From NCBI RefSeq assembly GCF_008831285.2, contig NC_045145.1, forward strand, positions 11,222,802 through 11,286,801: a DNA stretch of 64,000 nt, in the 5' to 3' direction. The DNA is from Nymphaea colorata. Lineage: Eukaryota; Streptophyta; Magnoliopsida; Nymphaeales; Nymphaeaceae. This document shows positions 12,184-23,368 of the stretch, piece by piece (the first letter of the stretch is position 1; every line of letters begins with the position of its first letter). Under the pieces are notes generated by a model that worked only from the letters and a program-made list of their open reading frames with translations, was not told the origin of the DNA and ran no database searches. Both the position numbers and the translations under genes were made by a program.

Positions 12184-12334
12184 ATAGAACGGTCTGAGGC
12201 AATAGCACTGATGTGTGAATGTCCGAACTCATATAAGTTCAATGCAGGCACAGTTTCAAAAACATGGTTCCTCTCAAAGGATTTCAAAACAAGACTCTCT
12301 TTTAAATAATTTTCTAAAACCCTAGGTCATATAG
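12184..12334 (+). repeat. Right copy of ~150-bp direct duplication
   Basis: A 151-bp near-copy of 838-986 directly abutting the right LTR end. It differs by an extra G near 12221 and an extra A in the run near 12279. After its final CATATAG the sequence continues into unique flank (ACTCGCAAG). Confidence 0.9.
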
Positions 12335-13281
12335 ACTCGCAAGTCCAATCTTAGGTCAACCTAATGCCTGTCCTCTAAGATCTAACCCAAACCAGTCTTA
12401 GAGCCCTCAACCAAAGTCCACAAATTTTACAATCATGGCCTTGGCCAACCCTCACAAGCTTATTTCTATACTCAATCAGACTAAGAATAAAAGACTTCAA
12501 TATGTATTTATCATGAACTTTAGCTAGGTCCAGTAAAACTTGGCTATGTATAGTTAAGTTCTACCGAAACATCAAGCTACCCTAGACTCCTTGGAATTTG
12601 GGTCTAAAGTGTTGAATCTTAGATCAAGGATTTTAGATCAAGTGAATCAAACACCCAATTTTGATATAGTGCAACCAAGTATGAGTTAGAATCAGAGTTA
12701 TTGGATCTCTATATTAGCTTTTGGATTTTAAATGCAAGTTTTAGATCATGAATTCAAGCATTATCTCAAAATAGGGTGTATCAAATTCATACTTGTTGAA
12801 GAAGCCACATCCTCATTCCAATGATGTTCGACTTCATGTACGTGTCAGGTTCATAGCAAGACTGAACGGTAGAAGGCAAGCTCGAAATGTGGAAAAGGAA
12901 AACATAAGAAACATAATAAAGTGTATTGCCTCAATTGAAAGGCAGGAGAAAGGGATGTCACGAAATATGAGTAGAGGATCTAACAACAAGAGTTGCTGCA
13001 AATAGCATCTAGTTGTATTCATGCTTTTTGTATTGGTGCTTCCTATACCTGCATAGGCGCCTTCTTGTTACAATTAAAAGCACTGTTGAGGTCCATTTGG
13101 AATTGAAAAAACAAAATTGCTACATATTGCAAGCAGTTGTATAAGCAAATTGGCACCATTCGAATTATCACAGAGACACATATGCAGTAAAACAGAAACT
13201 TCATCATCAAAAGAAGAAGAAGGACAATAGCTTACTAGTAGGTAAAGCCCACGCAAGAAGAAGAAAACACACACTTAGTAC
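12335..13281. other. Non-coding stretch right of the Tekay element
   Basis: No recognised feature. A 70-codon plus-strand frame at 12793-13005 has a basic, protein-like composition but no known motif and no convincing splice context. It is not called as a gene. Confidence 0.4.
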
Positions 13282-13514
13282 CTTTACACAGCAGGGATCA
13301 TAGAATTGGGAGGAGATTGTACCCATATTGCAACCATTGCAGTATCCTCTATTTTCATCTCCTTGCTTAGTCCAGTCATATGCCTCTAGCGGGATGTCGA
13401 TAATGGGTTCCAGTCGACCGATTGATTTTAGCTTTCCAGGATCCGTTTCTTGTCCAATGCATCTCTTGGCTTCACTACGTTTGCCCATGGACGATTGTTC
13501 AACAATTGAAGCAT
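13282..13514 (-). CDS. Candidate exon of an unidentified host gene
   Basis: The minus-strand open block starts after a good acceptor (AGTTTTGCAG at 13515-13524) and ends at a strong donor (AAAG|GTACTAAG). The 233 bp fit a phase-1 start and phase-0 end. The translation contains SMGKRSEAKRCIGQETDPGK, IIDIPLEAYDWTKQG and a Cys-rich end YCNGCNMG...DPCC. I do not recognise the family. It lies 3.2 kb downstream of the stop codon of the gene ending at 16737, so it is either a separate gene or a gene fragment. No partner exons were found. Confidence 0.35.
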
Positions 13515-16500
13515 CTGCAAAACTTGGAGTCCTAGGCGCCCTGTCTAGCTGTCACCAGTGACGTCCCTGGACAGCTCTCACGCTCCGTCTCCTATCGATC
13601 ATGAGAAAAATGACAAAAGAAGGACATGGTGTGCTCTTTTCCAGCTGAAAACTAACATTAACTATGGCCCAAGAAGCATTCCCATAAATGCTTCATAAAC
13701 CAAAAGGTGCTACCAATCATGAGTTACAATCATTACGGGTCAAGTCTTTTCTTTTCCACAAGTCCACTATGGAAATCTTAATCTACATGTCCAAGGTAAG
13801 GAAAACATCAGTTTGTCACTACTTGCCAAAAGAAAATCTGATATTCTATTCACAATTTATACACCATAATCTATAAAATTACTTAGATGTCCATAATAAT
13901 ACAAAGCCACCAAACCGATACTAGTTTCAGGTCCAACTTTACCATCAAAGCCTCACCTTGGTCCTTCCAAAGGTTGCTCAACACACAGATACACAATCAT
14001 CAAAACACATCACCCTTCAGCAACCTATTACTTGGAGCACATAACTATATGTCAACCACTTGGACTTTGGCACAACCCTCACTACCCAATGATTCCAAAG
14101 TTTGTCCTACGAATAAAGCATGATCTCTCATGTCATTAACAACTTATATCATCCTTCAATTGTACATTTCTCTCTTCGAAGTAACTCACCTGCATCAAAC
14201 ATTTAACCTTATTTGGAGTTATAGGAAAATTTTAAGGATCAAGGATATCACCCATGATCATTGGCCAGTAAATTTTTTTAGCCTTAATTCAACTTTGATC
14301 TGGAAAAGGTTCTGACCAAAGGTCATCATCTTCCGAAGCTAGGGAATTCAGGTACCTACATGGCATGATTATTGATTTACCTAAGATTGTCAGCCACCTT
14401 CGGGTACTAGCCACGTACCATCTTAGGACTGATACCTCATTTACTTAGTTTACTTACCACTAGTGACCCTCAATTCAGGTACATAATAATTTATCTTAAT
14501 GAATATTTTAAGGCATCGCCACCTACGCTCCAAGGAAAAATAGCTTTCTATTATTCTCATGTGCAATCAATCAACCGTAGGGATCTATTCGTGATTAATA
14601 GGAAGAGGCTGATGCTTTAAGGATAACTATAACTTTCAATCACTTTCATCCAATTTGTGACTAGCATATGAATTTATCTTGGATTATTAATTTGTCTTAA
14701 CCTAGTAACTCTAGGCATATAGTTATCATATCCAGTATTTCAATTTATCCCCATATGGTTCCCGTAGAACCCAATGCTATTTCATATTCTAATTCATGTA
14801 GTAAAAACTACATTCCCTTCCCTATGAAGCTTTCTCTGTTGTTTCGATCATAAATCCGTACAGATCAGATCTTTGATCTCTTTGATGTTGATAAATTTCG
14901 ATATCCATAGATTTCCATATTAACACTTCTTGCCCTCACATTCATCGATTTGGTTCCCTAAGCACCTCAGGTTACAACTCAGAATTATATGTAATCTGAC
15001 GAGATTTTGTTCTCAGTTTGATTTCTCGAGCGCTATAGCTGCAAATTCATCTTCTATAAATTGGGAGAAAGGGAACATCCTTCTAGTTTCATGGATAACC
15101 GTATTGGTGTATGTTGGACCACAAGGAACTGCTTTCGGTTCATCAAGACGACTCACGATCAGCTATCTGCAGTAAACGAAAAGTCAAGTCGTAGTAATTT
15201 GCCGTATTATTTGTATTTGTTCCCATCCCTTAATGGACAGCGCCTGCACATTGACTGTTATAGCTTCCGATGCATTTCATCTTGCATGTCCCAATCAGCT
15301 ATTAGACATGATAATCCAACAATTTGAGCATCGTAACTGCTGATTCTTAAGTCAAGCACAACATGAAACAAGACATTGACTAACTGAAACAGTTCATAAT
15401 CTCAACGGTTCGAGAAGTGCAATTTAGAGGTAGAGTGGTCAATCAACCATACCTGAACGAGTCCACTTAAGCATCTTCATCTAAAAATAACTTGATGTCC
15501 ATCTAACGATAATAGGTTGATTCTAGTTGTTACCATTTGGGAAAGTCCTGGCATCCCTCACCCGACTGCAACATAAGGCCTATGAGAAGATACAAGTCGA
15601 ATAAAAGTCACCTCTCATCGTAAAGAAAATTAGTGATCAGATGACAGACTGTTCGTACATGGATCTCAAGTACTTAGTACTTGCATTACTTATGTTAACA
15701 TTTATTTAGCCGTGTATAAGTCACAAAATTTTTACTGTAACGTCGAAAAATGCAACGCAACCTTTTTTAAGCATGAAGCGTAGGTTTTTTCACTATAGAT
15801 TTTAGAGGTCTATCAAGGAATTTGAGAACTTCGTAGGATTTTTTTAACCCTAAATTTGTATCTCAAATTGAAATTCTGAAGCTCCAACCTTTCTGCAGAC
15901 TGCAATTTTGAAAAGAACGTTCTGAATTTGACTTCACACGACTGTCATGCACCTCAATGTACAATTTTTTTTTATCTGCAATTTCTCTCCAAATGAATTC
16001 TTTTAGTGCCAGCCTTTTGTAGACTGCAACTTCGAGAAGAACGCTCTGAAATTGACTTGGCATATTTCTTTTGCACTTTAAAACGCACTAGATCCTCTTG
16101 CTTAAAGATGCTGCATTGTACGCTATTGCCTAAAGATCCACTTTAAAACGCTCTAGATATCTCTTTTTCTCTGTCTTGTGAGAGTGCACGCACGCACACA
16201 GACAATACAGGCATAACAAAATTAAACGTTAAAATTTACATACACGAGAACGGATGACCTCTTTTGGCGCTTTGTCGCAGGTCAGTAGGAAACAATGGAG
16301 TCAACCGTCATTAGCATATGTCCGCCATATCATTCCCATCCATGATCACCCAAGAAATCAGAAGCTTCCCATCCATGATCACCCAAGAAATCAGAAGCTT
16401 CAAAAGAGCAGGGCGATAAATGCTGTCATCAGATAAAGAGCATTTTAGCAAAACTAGCCCCAAGTGCTTCCTAGCTTGGCACTGGAACCTACCAACGAAA

Positions 16501-16736
16501 CCTACAATAACATCTCATAAAGATTAGCTGGACTCGCTGAACAGCAACACCAGTGATGAACGCTCGACTGTAGACAGCATGGTTTAATAGTTACTCAGGG
16601 TTTGGATTATGTTGCAATCACATGAGTGACACCAATGTTTCATGTATTCCCTTAAAATCCTACATTATGACAATAAAGGAAAAAGAAAACAACTAAATGA
16701 AAAGAAAAATCATGAATTAAAACAGTTTACGACAGA
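13515..16736. other. Non-coding stretch downstream of the host gene
   Basis: AT-rich sequence without coding frames that I can support. It holds one perfect 33-bp tandem duplication at 16335-16400. Short plus-strand frames (for example 14930-15327) lack motifs or splice context. Confidence 0.4.
16335..16400 (+). repeat. Perfect 33-bp tandem duplication
   Basis: The unit beginning CCCATCCATGATCACCC occurs twice in direct succession, at 16335 and 16368, without differences over 33 bp. It is probably a recent slippage or repair event. Confidence 0.9.
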
Positions 16737-16817
16737 TCACTCGTCAACTATGTGGACCACATCTCTCTCACTGGTGGAAGACAACCATGGCATGAAAGAA
16801 TCTTCACGGCAAGAGTT
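16737..16817 (-). CDS. Host gene, terminal exon with stop codon (81 bp)
   Basis: After acceptor AATTGTTGCAG the frame reads NSCREDSFMPWLSSTSERD and on to VVHIVDE with a TGA stop, 27 codons including the stop and phase 0 throughout. The N at the start continues the FFFWLQ of exon 3, and the E-x-x-F-x-P-W pattern fits my recollection of this family's end. It lies 8.2 kb beyond exon 3, past a whole copia element. Confidence 0.72.
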   Translation of the reverse strand, partial: NSCREDSFMPWLSSTSERDVVHIVDE

Positions 16818-19800
16818 CTGCAACAATTAACAGTTGAAGTGTCAGGAGATATCCCTAGCATTCAGACTCACACGCAGCATGTCAGCAGCTGGTAACTAGG
16901 ACATTCAGAGATGCAATTTGCAATGAATTATTAAGCAGCTACAAGTAGATGGAGTGTATTGATAACCATTTCACTGGAATATAAACGAGAAGGCAAAGAG
17001 ACAATCTCTGTGAAATTTTAGCTTAACCATTCTGAGAAAGAGGAATTACCCCACCAAACCGAGGGCAAATTATGCACTCCAACTCAAGATATATATATAT
17101 ATATATATAGACACAAGGAGAGAGAGAGTCATGGTAAAATAAAGCAGAAGATGCAATAAAATTACATGAACAGCACTAAAAAGAATTCAAATATATAAAA
17201 TGTCAATAGTACATTAATAACATTTCAACAAAATCACCATAGTTTAAAATCGTCCTAATCCCTGAGAATCTTATTAATTAACAATTTGGGAAGTAGTCAC
17301 TGTTAGTTTTACCAATCCAGAAAGAAAAAAATTTCACTGTTTAGGAAGAGAACGTTTTAGAACAATAGAAAAATAATATATAGACAATGATGTTTTAGAA
17401 CAATAGGAAATAATATATAGACAATGATGTTTCGCTTGATGTGAGCTCACTGCCACCTTTTCAAGCATAATAAATTGGCAGTTAAATTTTTATTAGAGTT
17501 CTCAACTAATGCTTTTCAATCGAAAAAGCAATAATTGAGATGTTCATTTACAAAATTAACCTTCTCAAATAAAATTTTTTAACAAAAAGAAAAAACAGCC
17601 CCTCGCCATCTACCAAGGGTTGATGGTGAACATCCGTTATCTGCTAGGGTCCACTGACAAGTCGACAACCTTCCTAGACAGTCCAAAGGCCTCCCCCTTG
17701 GTAATCTGCTAAGGGACAGTGAGGACCTTCACAAGTTAGCTAGGGTAGTCCAGCAAGGCCGACCCTTGCTAAACATACCAAGGGTGGGTTGAGACGACCC
17801 TCGAAGGACAACAAGATGGTCTCAGCCTCCAAAGAGGGGCTTTTTCTCATTTTCTTACAGTACATTATTTACAAAAATACTTAAACTCAAGTCACATGGG
17901 TACTTCAGTAAGGTCCATGTATCCGCGTCGCCGTACCCGTACCCAAAATGAGTACTTGGACACACTTGGGTACCTATAGATCCAAACTGCATAATTTTAC
18001 TTTGATTTAAATTTTTTCACTTTACTTTTTCTTCTATTCTTTGTGTTAAAGAGTGTTTCTGCAATATTAGAATTCTTTAAATATTTTCTTATATTTAGTG
18101 GACTGATTTTGTAATTGTTATGTTGCCAACCCTAATCTCTTTTAATATGAGATTAGAGGGTCACGTGAATAAGCAAGAAAGTGTTTTCCTCTCTCTCTCC
18201 CTCTCTCTCTCTCTCGTCCCCTTCTTCCTCCAACATTCAACATGGTATCAGAAAACTAGGGCTGTGTGATCTAGGGTTTCACGCCTAGAGTTCCCTTCTC
18301 CTCTCATCTCTCATCTCTTCCGCCAAACTAGGGTTTCACACCTAGGGTTCTTGTTGTTTACAAAACAAGCAAGTTGATTGGTTGGTTGGATAGGGGCTAA
18401 TCACGTTTTTAACATGTGAAAACGTGATTAGCACCTTTGTGTTGCTGCTGCTGTCGTGAAGTTGCTGAAAGCTGCTGCCGTTGAAGCTTATCACGTAGCT
18501 GAAATGGTGAATCAGATTAGACCTTGCTGCAAAATCAAATCTAACTCAAGTGCAGCCGTGGAAGATGTTCAGGCCAAAGAATGTCGGATCTGCTAGGGCA
18601 GTCTGATTTGTTTAGCCGTGTGGTGCCTGGTGGATTCTCACAGGCAAAGGTATGTCGTGTGGGCAGGTTTAGTCTTTTTCCTGCATCGTTGAAGTGAGAC
18701 AAGTTTGAAATTGTATGGAGTAGGCAGATTTCTGTTTTCTCTCTGCATCGTTGAAGTGAGATAGGTTTTCTCCACTGTCAAACTTGTGCTTGTTTGCTAC
18801 CTATTATCGACATCTGAAAGTGCTACCTGCTATCCACGTCTGAAAAACAGTCCGCCAATTTGTTTTGTGTTTGTGTTCAACCTGATCCTTAAGTGGATCT
18901 CGTGGAGGTTATTGTTGCTGTAATTAGATTTTTATGTTGACCGTGTGGGGCAGAGTCAATCTACTGCTTGTGGATATGGAGCAGAATGATCTACAGATCG
19001 TGGATATGAAATCTATAAGTGAGGTCTCATTAGTTGTGGACTGCTGCTATTCGTAAAGTTCCTGCTTGTGTTGCAGCCATCGGCTGAAATTATTTTGTTG
19101 AGTTGCTACCTTAGTTAGTGCCTATGTTGCTGCATGTTTTAGTGAATTTCTGAGTTGATGATTAGAGCCATAAGTGTGTTCCAGATTCTGCTATGCTGTC
19201 GTGCCTTGGTTGAAGTTAACTACTGTACCTTATACATATATATTGTGAGTACAATTCTGGTTGGAATTTTACTATGGCTGATGGTAATGTGTCTGAGGGT
19301 TCCAATGACTACAAGATGGCTGGAAATTCCTTCTCATATGCCTGCACGACTGTGATAGACTCTTCCTTCTCTGTTGGTGCTCCTACCGATGACCCAGATA
19401 TGATGTGGATGATAGATTCTGGCGCCTCCAGGCACTGTTGTAATCAACCACATATTTTTTCATCATTAGTCAGGTTCTCTACACCACAGCATGTCAGACT
19501 GGCAGATGGCAAGCTATCTCCTGTATTGGGCAGTGGTGATATTTATCTCCCACATTTAGGCACTATTACCCATGTGCTCTATGCTCCACAGTTTCCTGTT
19601 AATTTGTTATCTGTTAAGCAGCTTACTATTGATTTAAAGTGTACAGTCATTTTTGACCCTGGTACATGTTCTTTTCAGGATTTACTAACTGGGAAGATGA
19701 TTGGTGGCGGCCATGAACGTGAGGGTCTCTATTTCTTGTCTGTCCCAATAAATGTTGCTGCCTCTTCATTCTCCTCAAAGCCTTCTCCTTTACAGTGGCA

Positions 19801-22800
19801 TCTCAGACTGGGTCATCCTTCAGTGTCAAAACTTCGTCGCATGCTTCTACGTATTACTATATCAGAGTCCTTCTTATGTGATGCTTGCCAATTAGGCAAA
19901 CATATAGCTTTCCTTCGAGTCAAGAACCATCTAGTCAAAGTCTATTTGATCTCCTTCATGTGGATGTATGGGGTCCTAGTCGGGTTCCATTTCACTCGCG
20001 TTTTCAGTATTATCTTGTTTTGGTTGATGATTTTACTCGAGTCACTTGGGTATTCTTGTTACGGGAAAGATCCGAAGTCATATGTATTCTTCCTAAATTT
20101 GTCAAGGAATTTGTCAAGGAAATAAAAACTCAGTTTAGTTTCATTGTGAAAAATATTCGCATGATAATGCTCTTGAATTCAAATCTTCCGTTCTACTTCA
20201 GTTTTATGCCAATCATGGAATTCAGCCTCAATATACTTGTCCACACACATCCCAACAAAATGGTGTTGCCGAACGCAAACATCGACAACTCCTAAATGTG
20301 GCCCGTACCCCCATGCTGCATTCTCACATGCCTGCATACTTTTGGGGGGATGCTATTCTTACTCCATATTACCTCATTAACAGATTACCCTCGTCAGCCA
20401 TCCAAGAACGTATTCTCATTCAACTTTTATATCCAAATCGACCATTATTTCATATACCTCCCAAAGTATTTGGATGCACTTGCTTTGCACACATCCTAGG
20501 TCCAGACAAAAACAAACTTGCTGCCCAAGCCATCAAAGATTCAAATGTCTATTTATTGGATACTCTGCCAATAAAAAAGGATATAAGTGCTTTGATCCCC
20601 AGACCAAGAAAGAGATTATCAGTGCGGATGTTACATTATTTGAGTCTCGTGCTTATTTTTCTCCTTCGAGTCCTCCTCTGTCTGAGATGCCTATACCTGT
20701 TCCTCTTCCCATTCCACCAGCGTCCCTTGAGTCCTTACCGCCATCTCAACCTATGTCACATGAACGTTTCTTTGATCCTCCATTGGTTTACAACTCATCG
20801 TCTTGGTCCTTCTTCCAACTGCCTACCAAGGTCTTCTCAAGAGGTAAACTTCACTGATCAGACTGATTCAGGTTAAATGATGATCACACTGCAGATGATC
20901 TCCCCATTGCTATTCGCAAGGACAAGCGACAGTGCACACTACATCCAATTTCTAATTCTGTCTCTACTGACCATTTGAGTACAAGTTTGGTGCAGTTTGA
21001 TCAAGCTTTGTCTAACCACATCATCCCGTCTTCTCACCATCAAGCCTTGTTAGATTCAAGGTGGCGGCAAAACATGCAGGAGGAAATGGATGCCCTTATC
21101 TCTCGGGAGACTTGGAATTTGGTGGATCCACCGATGCACTGTGATGTGGTTGGCTCCAAATGGGTGTTCACCATAAAGTATCATTCTGATGGTTCAGTTG
21201 AACGGTTCAAGGCACGTCTTATTGCTAAAGGATATGCACAGACTTATGGCGTTGACTTCTTTGAGACTTTTTCACCCGTGGCTCGGTTGGGCACTATTCG
21301 ACTGATTATATCTCTTGCTGTCCAGCGAGAGTGGCCTCTATTTCAGCTGGATGTGAACAATGCTTTTCTGTATGGAGACCTGTTTGAAACCGTCTATATG
21401 CAGCAACCACCTGGTTTTGAGCGACAGGGGGAGTGTTCCAAGGTATGCAAATTAAAGAAGGCTATTTATGGACTTAAACAGAGTCCTCGTGCATGCTTCC
21501 ATAAGCTAACTGAGGTTTTATCTAAGTGTAGATTTCAACGATCCTAGCTTGATCATTCATTGTTTATCAAGCGAGACACATCTGGTATAGTGATATTGAT
21601 TGTATATGTGGATGATATTGTTCTCACTGACTGAGGTTTTATCTAAGTGTAGATTTCAACGATCCTAGCTTGATCATTCATTGTTTATCAAGCGAGACAC
21701 ATCTGGTATAGTGATATTGATTGTATATGTGGATGATATTGTTCTCACTGGAGAAAATAATCAAGAAATAGTTCAGACAAAGGAGTTTTTACAACAACCC
21801 TTTGTCACAAAAGACCTTAGACAACTCCGTTATTTTCTTGGTATTGAGGTAGCTCCTAGTAGTAAAGGAGTTGTAGTGTCTCAAAGAAAATATGCTCTTG
21901 ATCTTCTGCAGGAAACAGGTTTCTTGGAAGCTAAACCTGCCACACTTCCCATGAATTCCCGAATTCATATACATGATGATGAATCAGAGTCTTTTGGCTC
22001 TAGATCTTACAGATCTCTTATAGGGAAACTGCTGTATTTGACGGTCACTCGCCCCGACATTAGTTTTGCTGTGAATAAGCTAAGTCAATTCATGGAAAAG
22101 CCTCGAAAGGTTCATTGAGATGCTGCTCTAATGATTGTCAGATACTTGAAATCAGCCCCAGGAAAGGGGTTATGGTTTAAAAAGGGAGAAGGTGTTGACA
22201 TCGAAGCGTATAGTGATGCTGATTGATTATGCAGGATCTGTAGATGACAGGAAGTCTACCACAGGTTTTTGTGTCTTTGTGGGAAGCAATCTTATTTCTT
22301 GGAGAAGCAAGAAGCAGAATGTGGTGGCTCGATCTAATGCTGAGTCGGAATATAGGGCTATGGCTCAAACTGCGGCTGAAATGTCATGGGTCAGATCATT
22401 ACTTTTAGAGTTGGGTGTTTCAGTGAATCTCCCAATGACGATGTATTGTGACAACAAGGCGGCAACCTATATTGCTAACAATCATGTTTTTCATGAAAGG
22501 ACAAAACATATTGAAGTGGATTGCCACTATGTTCGGGATTTAGTTCAAGAAGAAATTATTAGCACTATTCATGTCTCCTCTGAAGATCAGGCAGCTGATA
22601 TGTTCACCAAGGCTCTACCCATAGGCGATTTCCTGAGAGATTGTAACAAGCTAAGCATGATTGATATCTATGCTCCAGCTTGAGGGGGAGTGTTAAAGAG
22701 TGTTTCTGCAATATTAGAAAGTTGAATAGTAGTTATTTAAATATTTTCTTATATTTAGTGGACTGATTTTGTAATTGTTATGTTGCCAACCCTAATCTCT

Positions 22801-23284
22801 TTTAATATGAGATTAGGGTCACGTGAATAAGCAAGAAAGTGTTTTCCTCTCTCTCTCTATCTCGTCCCCTTCTTCCTCCAATATTCAACACTTTGGATGT
22901 GAAAATTCGATTGATGTTCATATTTGACTCAGGGGCTGCTCAGTTGTCCTTATGTTTAAACTTTTTCATAGATTTTCTTAAACACACTGCTGCAAAAGCC
23001 GTTGATATATATTTTCTATGTTATTTATTTGTTTATGTTGATGTATATTCTTTATTTTGATACATATTTTTTAAGTATTTCTTATTGTTTATATATATAT
23101 ATATATACACACGGCCGTACCCCTACACTCAAGTTTTTTGAAAATAGTCAGTACTCGCACCCGCACCGGTACCCATACCTATGTGACATAGACTTAAACT
23201 AAAGCAAGATTTATTAAATCAGTCTTTATAAACACATTAGAAAGTCATATTGTTCAAAACACCTTTTTATCATGAAGATAAGAG

Positions 23285-23368
<84 letters not shown>

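Larger units (their letters stand above)
18044..22890 (+). mobile_element. Ty1/copia retrotransposon 1, gag-less and broken, antisense in intron 3
   Basis: A 4847-bp element with LTRs at 18044-18242 and 22691-22890 and a perfect 5-bp target duplication CTTTG (18039-18043 and 22891-22895). A Met-type PBS (TGGTATCAGA) starts at 18243 and a purine tract TTGAGGGGGAG ends at 22690. The pol order protease-integrase-RT-RNase H is that of copia. No gag frame or zinc knuckle is visible in the 1 kb between PBS and protease. Pol is interrupted by frameshifts in integrase and by a 121-bp tandem duplication across the RT active site. It cannot be autonomous. Confidence 0.93.
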
